Positions 55,464 through 64,000 of a DNA stretch of 64,000 nt are shown here, piece by piece. The notes beneath the pieces were generated by a model. It had not been told where the DNA came from, ran no database searches, and saw only the letters and a list, made by a program, of their open reading frames with translations. The position numbers and the translations under genes were made by a program. Numbering within the stretch: the first letter of the stretch is position 1; every line of letters begins with the position of its first letter. Source of the stretch: Trichobilharzia regenti (taxonomy: Eukaryota > Platyhelminthes > Trematoda > Strigeidida > Schistosomatidae); the NCBI GenBank assembly GCA_944472135.2, contig OX235262.1, positions 65,720,887 through 65,784,886 on the forward strand, read 5' to 3'.

Positions 55464-55862
55464 TGGAGGATAGTGACTAGCAGTGGAATCTCTAGGATGC
55501 TCAATTCGTCCTATTCGGGATTCGTCAACTGGATGTACCTGCATTCTCCATTGAGTGATGGTCTTCTCACTGAGGCTCGAACCCAGTAGCCATAGTTTCA
55601 AAAGCGAAAGCCCTATCCATTAGACTTCTTGGACCACAAAAGCCATCTCTTCTTCAACGGGTGTCAGTTTAATTTATTTTTAATTCATTTTTGGTTCTTG
55701 TGGTCTAGTGGACAACACTGGCATTTGAAACGATGACTACTGGGTTTGAACCGCAGTGGGAAGATCATCACTCACTGGCTGATACAGGTACACTCAGTTA
55801 ACGAGTCCGAAGTAGGACGAAATTAGCATCCTAAGGATTTCACTGTTAGTCATCATCCACCA
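55464..55862. repeat. Head-to-head pair of Smalpha-like SINEs with hammerhead remnants
   Basis: Minus copy 55464-55645: tRNA-like head at the right (B-box-like GGGTTCGAGCC) and hammerhead region about 55537-55487. Plus copy 55691-55862: A-box-like TGGTCTAGTGG, B-box-like GGGTTTGAACC, hammerhead region 55791-55842. In the plus copy stem II GTCC/GGAC and GAAA are intact but the core reads TTAACGA (C3 and G5 changed). In the minus copy the core reads TTGACGA. Both are expected to be inactive. Confidence 0.75.
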
Positions 55863-56045
55863 AAATTATTTCAAGTTAATCCTCAGACACACTGTCGAAG
55901 CATCTGCACAAGGAGGTGACATGTCACCAGAGGCCAGACATTTCTGTCCAATCAGTCAATAGGAGAATCAAAATTGAATTTTTTTTAAAAACAATTAATT
56001 TATTTGTATTACTATTATCTTGTGTTATTTTATTCTCTTGGTTAG

Positions 56046-56358
56046 GCAAATGATATTCCACAATCGTTTATCAATGTGAATGGAGATGATGTGAATAAGT
56101 CAACGGAGGAATGTACACTTATCAGTAATCCTCAGACATTAATCTCACCGTTATCATCATCATCTTCCATGTCTGAGGCTGCTGATGGTGGGGGTTCTAC
56201 TGCTGGTACTAGTACTGATGGGGGCGGCGTCAGTACCACTTCCGATGATTCTGCTAGTCCAATTGATTCTGTACTAACAGCCTCTAAGATACAACAATTG
56301 CAACATGATATAACACAACTTGAAGCGGCTATAAAAACCAATTTAAATGAACAAAAAG
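56046..56358 (+). CDS. Internal exon with Ser/Gly-rich region and coiled coil (exon C)
   Basis: The acceptor is attctcttggttag at 56045; the donor is AAAAAG|GTATGT at 56359. It enters in phase 0 (ANDIPQSFINVNGDDVNKST), compatible with exon B, and leaves in phase 1. Residues about 30-75 are Ser/Thr/Gly/Asp-rich (low complexity). Residues about 80-104 (ASKIQQLQHDITQLEAAIK, then TNLNEQK) form a heptad-like coiled coil. The coiled coil after a Ser-rich stretch is reminiscent of TMCC-type proteins, but I am not confident enough to name it. The following exon was not found with certainty within the window. Confidence 0.7.
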
Positions 56359-56456
56359 GTATGTTGGTTTTTAGTATTTTGGATAAATATTGAGTATTCA
56401 TTCCAATAATTATACTAAAAGTCATATTAATAATTTTATACTGTAAGCCATTGTGT

Positions 56457-56600
56457 GGATTATGTGCATCATCAGTAGTTAGGCAGTGGAATGTGCTTGC
56501 CAGTCTTGCGGGTAATTTGGATTCGGTATTCGGCCGATGCACTCCTAGATCTTACCCAGCTGGTTTAGTATTACTCTGATTGAGCTATTAGCGCTAAGTA
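56457..56600 (-). repeat. tRNA-headed SINE, degenerate
   Basis: Minus-strand A-box-like TAGCTCAATCAG and an end near gcacattccactgcc, as in Smalpha-like units. No intact hammerhead core. Confidence 0.4.
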
Positions 56601-57198
56601 GCGAAGCTTCACTAAATACACTATTGTTTTGTTTTTCATTATTCATTGGGAAATTAAAAAAAAAACTTTTATAGTCATGAATATCATTTACCCGATAATC
56701 TCAAATACTTTAAACTATTAAATGTGTAACGTGTGAATCTCCACTTAGGTTTTTGTAATTATTCGTAACGTCTAAAAAATATCTACAGAAAGGTTTTATA
56801 GGCCTTATAGGTCTTGTGAACCCTATCTAAATGTTTTCTCTTTTATGCATCGTGGTGGAAAATGTACATATTATTCCAGATGAACTGACCTTAATATAGG
56901 GTAAGAAAGAAACATCTGACCTTTCTTCTTGTAGAGATTCTTCAACACTTTGACGTAATGCCATAAGTTGTTCATAATCTTCGGACTAATAGGGTATTCG
57001 TTATCCATGTCATCACTCAGTGATGGACAGCTAAATTTTACGAATCTCTTAGTAACTGGTGACATAAAAATAGTATTTATCCAAGCAAAGTAGTTATATA
57101 TATTATGTCTGGACTGGGAACTACCATTTCTTACTTAAGTTTGATGAATAATTTAATTTTCTTGGTTCATGTTGACTAGCAGTTGGGGGGGGGGGGGC

Positions 57199-57345
57199 AG
57201 AATGCTCGTATCGTCCTTTTGGGACTTGTCAGTTTGAGCGTATTTGAATCTCAAGTGAGTGAAGATGTTGCCGCTGAGACTCAAACCTAGCACCTATCGT
57301 GTCGAACGCCAAAGCGTTATCCAGCTGAACCATAAGAGTCATCTC
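57199..57345 (-). repeat. Smalpha-like SINE with hammerhead remnant
   Basis: Minus-strand head with B-box-like aggtttgagtctc. The hammerhead core reads CTGACAA (G8 changed to A), stem II GTCC/GGAC is intact, and GAAA is changed to GATA. Two essential positions are mutated. A 14-base G-run adjoins it. Confidence 0.65.
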
Positions 57346-57761
57346 TTGCGTAGTGGTTGTAAGTTGTTATTATTTCAGTTAAACAAAAGATTAAGAGCAC
57401 ACCATTGACTAAAGTTAATGTCAGGTGTGGTTATGCTTCTAACATCTTGTTCATTGAAACAATTAAAAGCCAACCCGTATCTATCACATGTTACCCCTAC
57501 AATTGAAGAGACATTGATTCATGTGTACCTTTGGTAGAAGTTAAATCGAAAAATAAAACAAGAAAAGAGCTTGTCTTAGATTGTTTTTGAACATGTGCTG
57601 CTGAAGAGCATCAAAAATGGTCTCAGCAAGTCAATCTCTAAGTACTGAACAGACACGTGATTATAAAATTATGCTAGGCCGAAATACTCAGCTTCTGTTG
57701 ACATGTCGGCTCCTGGTACCGACGCTTCGATGAGGTTTGAAGAATAATGTGATGTTATTTT

Positions 57762-57906
57762 GGTTGATGGTGGGGTCCTGGAACTTTTTGGAACTTTTCA
57801 TCTGGATGCATTTACATCTCTAGTAAGTGATGGGGTTCCCTATGATACTCGAATCCAGTATTCATCGTTTCAAACACTATTGCTTTATCTACTGGGTTAC
57901 CAGGTT
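57762..57906 (-). repeat. Smalpha-like SINE, strongly degenerate
   Basis: Minus-strand head with B-box-like ggattcgagtatc. The hammerhead region is recognisable only by position (gatgaaaagttccaaaaa). Confidence 0.45.
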
Positions 57907-59057
57907 TAGTTGTTTAGTTATTGTTTCTGATTTTCTCATAAAGAAACAATAGAAAATTTCCAGGTGCTCAGTGTATAGTTATGATTTGACAAATAACACT
58001 ACTGTGTTAATCTACATAATAAAGGCAAGTTGACTTCAAAACACTTTTCTAAATTACACCCCTGGCAAATAGTCTACGGTTATAAAAACAATAGTGTTAT
58101 TATTTTTTGTTTAGAAATGCTTGTACTATTGATCAATGCTATTTTAGTAGACGAAGTTTCCTGAATGCTACCTATCAGTGATGTTATCATGGATGAACTT
58201 AGGTGTTAACCGTCAGTAGTAGGCGCAAACCTTTAGGCCATTGCCATTTTCGACTGTTATTCACATATGGACTCATTAGCTCAATAACTGTTTGAATTTT
58301 CGCAAATATTATCATTATTGTGATAAGTTATGTTTTGAAAGAGTTTATATTTACAGCATTGTCGATGAACACCAGTACAGCCCTACGTAGGTAGGTAGGT
58401 AGGCGCACCAAGTTCAGTCAGTCTAGACGATTACGATTTCATTCAAACACTACATAAGGCCAATAATTATTTTGGCTAAATATTAAAAAAAGTACATTTT
58501 TAAGGTTTACATTCAGATACAATGTATACTGGATATAGACTGTCTATTATATAAATAATCTTTCGATTAACTAATTAAGATATCTATCTGCATTATGTCG
58601 GATTTTATTATGCCATTGTGTTTGGTTCTATAACTGAGACATTGGACTAGTGTGTAATATCTCTCTCACTCACACACACAGACACTGTATATATACACCT
58701 TATATATAGGCGACTAACTTTTCAAAACATATATATATATATATACGAAACTTTCACATGATGCCTGCGTGTACTTCTAAATTTAAGTTTATACGTCCAA
58801 ATAACCAGTTATGAAATCACGACTTAGTTTTCGAGCTTTTTATATTTTATAGAGTTTAATTCCGTTGGTTAACTGTTATATTTGTTGATCATTGTGAATG
58901 TTAGCCACCATTCTTCATTGTCTGAATATGTTGTCCATAGAGCAGGGTTGTTTATACTATTGAAGAGTTACATTACCACTAGTTCTCGTTGAGTGTTTGT
59001 TTAATTCATGTCCCAAATTGTGGCTTGCATATCTTAATGATCATCCAACAAGCTATG
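57907..59057. other. No recognisable feature
   Basis: Contains a short (GTAG)n run near 58388 and AT repeats. Nothing coding is seen. Confidence 0.4.
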
Positions 59058-59061
59058 GTGA

Positions 59062-59350
59062 ACTGACATTAGTTAGAGAACCACTGGAAAACCTGGGAGT
59101 ACTGGACAGCTGTTTCGTCCTAGTTTGGGACTCCTCATCAGTATGCACCCACCGTTCAAAAACCATTGGATCGGGTTCCAGTGGCTCAATGGTCTACGAG
59201 CTCGCCTTGTAACCAGAAGGTCCTGGGTTCGAACCCTGGTGGGTGCGTACTGATGAGGAGTCCCAAACTAGGACGGAACAGCTGTCCAGTACTCCCAGGT
59301 TTTCCAATGGTTCTCTAACTGATGTCAGCTGATGATTAAATCCTCCATGT
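59062..59350 (+). repeat. Palindromic double-hammerhead SINE unit with 12-bp target duplication
   Basis: Left inverted arm (59062-59155), tRNA-like centre with A-box TGGCTCAATGG and B-box GGGTTCGAACCC (about 59177-59245), right arm (59246-59350). Both arms carry hammerhead-like sequence: core ATGAGGA, stem II GTCC/GGAC, stem III ACAGCTGT in the left arm (acagctgt preserved in both), cleavage-site GTC, and stem I GTACTG/CAGTAC in the right arm. The flanks AAGCTATGGTGA (59050-59061) and AAGCTACGGTGA (59351-59362) match at 11 of 12 bases. This indicates one insertion event with a truncated left end. Confidence 0.78.
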
Positions 59351-59510
59351 AAGCTACGGTGACTTGAACTAATGTTCCTGTAGGTTGTACCATATCAGGG
59401 AGATTGTTTGGATGGAGGGTAGGCTGAAAGCAGTTACTGTCATGATGTAAGTTAGTTACACTATGTTGTGGGGCCTGTGGACGGAGTTGTACTACTGGAG
59501 AATATGGATA
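59330..59510 (-). CDS. Possible exon of an unknown gene, low confidence
   Basis: The minus-strand frame gives LYPYSPVVQLRPQAPQHSVT, then NLHHDSNCFQPTLHP and LPDMVQPTGTLVQVTVAYM. Its composition looks protein-like rather than random, and a possible acceptor (ctggtttgcag) lies upstream. The frame ends inside the adjacent SINE. It may be an exon, an old pseudogene fragment or chance. Confidence 0.25.
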
Positions 59511-59839
59511 TAACATCAGCAAGGTGTTTCCTTTAGATGACCTGCAAACCAGATATGTCACCTCTCCACTCTGGAGAGGGGATTGGAAGAGGTGGACTCT
59601 GAAAATTGTACATTCGAACTCACTTAGAATCGATCTGTACCTAGCGGTAAGATCTAAATGCGGAAAAAACTCCAAAAAAACCACTTCAAACAGTCTGTCT
59701 GTGATCGGCGTCAAGCACTACTCCCGTGGTCTCTGCGGTCACTTAACAGTAATACTCCTTCTGTTCGAGGTACTCGAAAAAGAAATCAATCTCCACGTTG
59801 TGGGCAGCTTCGAAGTAATAGTCTCTCACACATTTCTGT

Positions 59840-60645
59840 AAGTACACACAAAACGTAACTGTTCTTTCTGATTCACGTGGATAAGTTTACTCTAAGTGGT
59901 TCGGCTCCATGGAGAATCTATCGCGATGTTAGTTTGGTCGTGATTGCAGTCTTTTTCTGCGCCTGTTAAACCTGGCCTATTAGAACTGAAGATATATGTC
60001 TAGTGTATGTGTTCGGTACCGCTGTCTCTGTAAAATTATTTGCATTTAATGACACTAGCATGTATTTAAGCCTCAGATCCATGAGTACGATGGAAAAGAT
60101 CCTTCAATAATCGGTGCCATTGTTGACTCGAACATGTGTTACAAGTGTCGTCCCAGAGGCTTTCATACCATATGCTCTGTGATTCCTGAAATGGTCAGCT
60201 TATGATGAAATTTTAGGATGAAGAATAGTTGTATTGGTCTAGTGTCTTTTGGTCCACCACGATTGTCCCTATGAGTTATGGAGATGCTCTTCAGAATCGA
60301 AGTCAATAGGCAGCAAACTTCAGTAATAGGAATTCACAAGTTCTCTTGATGAGCATATTTAACTGTTTTTCTTATTCGCCTGTTCTTCAAGTATTTTATT
60401 TACCTTGTCTTTATATCATCGTTTCATTTTTTATCTTTTATGCCACGTCTAGTGGTGCCTGTTATTATTATTATTACTACTACTACTAATTTTCCGTTTT
60501 AATTAAACTCAAAACAGTTCCAATAATATAATTGGCCATGAATAAATAAGTAGAGATAAAGAAGGCAAAGATTGTAGAAGAATTCAATGGAATAGTAGTA
60601 ACATTACTGTAAAATAATGTGAACAGTTTATTAGTGTTGGTTTTG
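59840..60645. other. No recognisable feature
   Basis: AT-rich sequence with a (TTA/CTA)n run near 60465-60490. No exon is supported. Confidence 0.4.
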
Positions 60646-60899
60646 TAGGGATTTGGTTTGATTGTATGGAGGATTTAATCATGAGCTGACATCAGTTAGA
60701 GAACCACTGGAAAACCTGGGAGTACTGGACAGCTCTTTCGTCCTAGTTTGGGACTCTTCATCAGTACGCACCCACCGCTAGGGCTCGAACCCAGTACCTT
60801 CTGCTGAGGAGTCCCAAACTAGGACGAAACAGCTGTCCAGTACTCCCAGGTTTTCCAGTGGTTCTCTAACTGATGTCAGCTCATGATTAAATCCTCCAA
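60646..60899. repeat. Palindromic double-hammerhead SINE unit
   Basis: Left arm 60668-60766 and right arm 60798-60899 are near-perfect inverted repeats (ggaggatttaatcatgagct versus agctcatgattaaatcctcc). The centre is a short tRNA-like remnant (gggctcgaaccc). The left end extends with gtagggatttggtttgattg, shared with 62605. Confidence 0.85.
60796..60850 (+). ncRNA. Hammerhead-ribozyme-like motif with complete catalytic core
   Basis: Core CTGAGGA at 60805-60811 fits CUGANGA. Stem II is GTCC (60812-60815) with GGAC (60823-60826) around CAAACTA. GAAA is at 60827-60830. A very short palindromic stem III, ACAGCTGT, and the GTC cleavage triplet (60836-60838) follow. Stem I has three firm pairs (CTG with CAG), then a mismatch. 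Self-cleavage is untested, and the weak stem I may prevent it. Confidence 0.55.
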
Positions 60900-61361
60900 A
60901 CAATTTATAAGACAGAAAACATTTACCTGTATTGTGTTATTTTTGTAACTGATCTTTTTATATGAATATAGCTGATTAAAATTGTTAGTTATTTGGTTAA
61001 AATTCAGTTTCATGGAGCAGGTTCTTAATCTATCAATTAGGCAATGAATCACACTTATTGCGTGGATACTGATTACGCTCCTCTGCAGGCATGATTGACT
61101 TCATACGTGAAGTGGGATATGAAGATGAGTTTTCAAAGCACTGATGAGTCACATCTCTTTTAATCTTGTTAACCTTCTTAAGTGTTTTTTTCACAGTTGA
61201 TGAGAACGCAAATCAGATGCATTTAATTCATCGTATTGCATAAAATCAAGTATTCTTGTTTCATTTAAATTCATAAATGATACTGATGAGAGCCTGACGA
61301 CATTCATGGAACATTGATTGGTCACACTAGAGATTAGCCAATGGTGTTGGTGCAGTCAAGC

Positions 61362-61575
61362 TTAAAATGTGACTATCAAACTGACTAGCTCTTCATTGCG
61401 CTGCTTCACTGAATTAATACGGGTTCGGATCACAGAGGGAAGGACATGAATCCCTTCAAGCTTGCAGATATACCACCTTTGATGATAGGTGCCAAGATGC
61501 ACGAAATCTAGATAGGTAGATCTAGGGCTTCCTACCGATTGTCGCCAACCAACCATCCAACATTTATGAAACAAT
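61362..61575 (-). repeat. Dispersed repeat, copy 2
   Basis: Partner of 1485-1690. It shares the gttggcgacaatcggtagga and ttggcacctatcatcaaagg blocks. The family is not recognised. Confidence 0.4.
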
Positions 61576-62224
61576 ATAAAACATTTACAGAATAGTGCAT
61601 AAAGTAACTATGCATGTTTGTGACGTTTATTAGTTGTTGTGTTTTTTTAACTTTAAGATTGAGTACCTGAAAACTTCTTAAATGCTTTTAATTATTTCAG
61701 TAAGAATAGTATAATTCTACCTACCTCTTGTATTGTTATTGTATTTTATTATTATTATTATAATAAGGGTATAGATGCTAAATGAGTGTATACTGCATAA
61801 CTTTGTTTACGAGAACAATACATGTGATGATTAGGGGTAGTTATGCCGATTTATTATTATTTTTCTTGGTTTGTTTTAGGTTCTTGTTCAACCTGGTTAT
61901 ATTACCTACCGGGTAGATACAGTTTTTCATCAGTTTTAGGCGCAATAATCATGTGATGATGATTACATTCTTTTTGAGTTTTGTTTTTTAAAAGAAAAAT
62001 GCAGTCATTATTTTTGTCTGTTGTTGGCATATTTTACTCATTTTCCTATACACTTCTTTATACAATCAGTCAGATAGGTTATAGAAATAAATAACAATAC
62101 TAATATTAATAGTACTAATAATGTCTAATGATTAGCAAAACTATGCATGTATCTGCACTATTGTAAACACGCATCAATCAGCTGGCTGAAATTCACGAAT
62201 TATTATCATTATTACATTAGATTA
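61576..62224. other. No recognisable feature
   Basis: AT-rich sequence with (TTA)n runs. Nothing coding is seen. Confidence 0.4.
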
Positions 62225-62470
62225 GGAGGCCGCTGGGTGACATATCGCTCGCGTCAGACCATTGCTCGAGTGGTACCAGGCCGATAGAGAAGAGGCGAGT
62301 GGGATGTCAGTGCAAGAGTGACATGGAGGAGATCGTGTGAAGAGGAGCTGAAACAGTACGGACTAACATGGATGCAGGTGAAAAGTACAGCAGAAGGAAG
62401 ACAGAAGTGGCAAGTAGAGACGTGCAGTTTAACCCCTATGTTCTACTAGAAACCCAAGGGAACAATAATG
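62225..62470 (+). repeat. 3' end of the RTE-like LINE
   Basis: Contains gtgacatggaggagatcgtg and cccctatgttctactagaaa and ends aagggaacaataatgataa. Same tail as 23640 and 53090. Confidence 0.6.
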
Positions 62471-62604
62471 ATAACATTAGATTATTGGCAATATTAGTGA
62501 AAATGAACCTGTATCTGACATGATTGCTCTCCGATGATTATTCTCAACTGCCTAATTGTGTTGTTTGTCTTCAAAAGAGGAAGGTCCAAGTATTGGTTTG
62601 TGTA

Positions 62605-62850
62605 GGGATTTGATTGATTGGTTGGTGGATTTCATCATGAATTGACATCGGTTAGAGAACCAACCATTGGAAAACCAGCTAGGAATACTGGACAACTATT
62701 TCTTCCTAGTTTGGGACTCTGCTTCAGCGGTACGCACCCACCGCATAGGTTCGAATTCAGGACCTTCTGATTACAAGGCGAGCTTGTAGACCGTTAAACC
62801 AATGATTTTCCAATGGTCCTCTAACCGATGTTAGCTCATGATGAAATCCT
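62605..62850 (-). repeat. Double-ended hammerhead SINE unit, degenerate
   Basis: The long arm (62605-62740) reads on the minus strand with a tRNA-like head (about 62800-62735, gtaatcagaaggtcc). The short inverted arm (62803-62850) repeats the tail. The core is lost (GAAGCAGA). Confidence 0.6.
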
Positions 62851-63447
62851 GTAATATTAAGGTTCCTTGTGATGATTACTGAAAAAAGTTAGTGTCATCA
62901 GTAGTATAATACTCTATGTTCCAGTTTTACTGAATGTTTAGCAGACAACGTAGAGGTTGAAAGCAAATGTGTTAGCTATATCCCTATCAATAAAAGAAAA
63001 ACTGGGCATTCTTGCTGGTCTGTGTTCTACGTGAACTTTAGGTTTTACAACTAGAAGGATTATTGCACTCGGCTTTATTCGTGGAGTTGCCTTGTGTTAA
63101 TATCTTTTAGTGAAACGTGTATGAGACAAATATATCAAGTTATTTGGTATGGAAATCTAATGCTGAAGTGTTCGAATTCCTTAAAACGGTATTTTCAAAT
63201 TAAACTGCTTCTATTTTATATTCTCTCTCTCTGTGTCTTTAAAAGTTGTTACAATAAACTTTAGAGGAAGGAGTATAATATGCCTCTGCATACAACCTAG
63301 AATATCTACTACATCTAATTACAATAAAAATTTCAACATATTTTAGTTCATGTTCAATTTTGGTTTTCCTGTTGTCTGACTGGATTGAAATGTTCGGCCT
63401 ATACTAACATGTCAGCTCCCTAAGCAGATGGTTTGGTGTTGCTTTTG

Positions 63448-63680
63448 CTGTATGGAATTCCTAGGGTGCTCATTTCGTCCTATTTGGGACTTGTCAACGG
63501 AATGTACCTGCATTTACCAGTGAATGATGGTCTTCCTATTGAGACTCGTCCTGTTTTGAAACGTTTTTAGACGATGGGCACTGATTTCAAGTTTCAGTGA
63601 GAATGCAGGTACATGCATATGACGAGTCGGAAACAGGACGAAATACTCATCTTGGATTCCACGGCTATTCACCATCTACC
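63448..63680. repeat. Inverted pair of Smalpha-like hammerhead arms
   Basis: In the minus arm, stem I is ATTCC/GGAAT, core TTGACAA, stem II GTCC/GGAC, then GAAA. In the plus arm the core is ATGACGA, stem II has one mismatch, GAAA is present, and it ends tggattccac. The tRNA-like centre between them is nearly gone (63541-63600). Both cores carry inactivating changes. Confidence 0.65.
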
Positions 63681-63734
63681 AAAATTACTTTAATACTTTA
63701 TTTCATGTAATATAAATAAACCTATCAGTACATT

Positions 63735-63985
63735 ATTATTATTACCCTTGGTTTCCTAGTGGGGCATAAACCTTCAACAGCGGATCTTCATTGCACTCTG
63801 TTCTCTGCAGTCCTATGTAGCTAGTTTCATGATTGTTCATAAACTTCTGTTTACTCCTCACACAATCTTCTGCATGTCACTCTCGGACTCTTGCCCAACT
63901 CGTCGTTTCCCCGTTTGGTTTCAACTCCAGGGCCTGGGGCGCGTGATGGTTTTCTCAGCTTATATCCAATCCATCACCATTTCTT
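63735..63985 (-). repeat. 3' end of the RTE-like LINE with (TAA)n tail
   Basis: The minus strand shows gctgagaaaaccatcacgcg, ggggaaacgacgagttgggc, then gccccactaggaaaccaagg and a taataataataatg tail. The short microsatellite tail is typical of RTE-clade LINEs. Confidence 0.65.
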
Positions 63986-64000
63986 TCTGCATATTTCTTG

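Noticed and set aside
59658..59837. Plus-strand frame with good donor ATTTCT|GTAAGT
   Set aside because: It has an in-frame stop just upstream, no good acceptor, and the phase does not fit the exon ending at 56358.
61197..61245. Possible next exon of the coiled-coil gene (acceptor gtttttttcacag, phase-compatible, reads VDENANQMHLIHRIA then stop)
   Set aside because: Very short, no conserved motif I can verify, and any acceptor would give such a short frame by chance.

Overview
The window looks like nuclear DNA of a schistosome-type blood fluke (Platyhelminthes, Trematoda). It is AT-rich, has GT-AG introns, is very repeat-dense, and carries a combination I associate with that group: Smalpha-like SINEs with hammerhead-ribozyme remnants, CsRn1/Boudicca-type Gypsy elements whose Gag has a CHCC box, Pao/BEL Gag, a Penelope-like element, and non-LTR reverse-transcriptase debris. 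I cannot assign a species. LAYOUT: 0-4.6 kb holds the last exon of a CD59/Ly6-like GPI-anchored protein and an inverted hammerhead-SINE pair. 5.2-6.2 kb is a decayed Penelope-like element. 6.46-8.27 kb is a gag-only LTR element with two Gag-type zinc knuckles; a 1,629-bp stretch of it reappears, apparently identical, at 12.1-13.75 kb, fused to the 3' half of a CsRn1-like element (9.46-12.1 kb). 15.1-29.0 kb is a nested LTR-retrotransposon cluster: three copies of one gag-only Pao/BEL family (one inverted), a CsRn1-like element (16.9-20.5 kb) that has itself been hit by a solo BEL LTR with a perfect 5-bp target duplication, a decayed LINE and a decayed integrase. 33.2-37.0 kb is a second LTR-bounded CsRn1-like element on the minus strand. 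HOST GENES: only two are visible. One is the 3' exon of the CD59-like gene (plus strand, 3512-3736). The other is an unnamed Ser/Thr-rich, coiled-coil protein (plus strand) with exons near 42943-43357, 43773-43887 and 56046-56358; these agree in splice phase across a 12-kb intron full of SINEs and LINE 3' ends. From 50 to 64 kb the sequence is intronic or intergenic, with many tRNA-headed SINEs. HOW IT FITS TOGETHER: almost every LTR element has lost part of pol (RNase H and integrase, or everything but gag), so the cluster is made of non-autonomous derivatives. Both CsRn1-like elements keep the same gag/pol recoding signal: slippery G GGA AAC, a short spacer, a GC-rich stem-loop, and pol in the -1 frame. 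The hammerhead SINEs recur as head-to-head inverted pairs. One pair is bracketed by a 12-bp near-perfect direct repeat, which suggests that the palindromic double-hammerhead unit moved as one piece.
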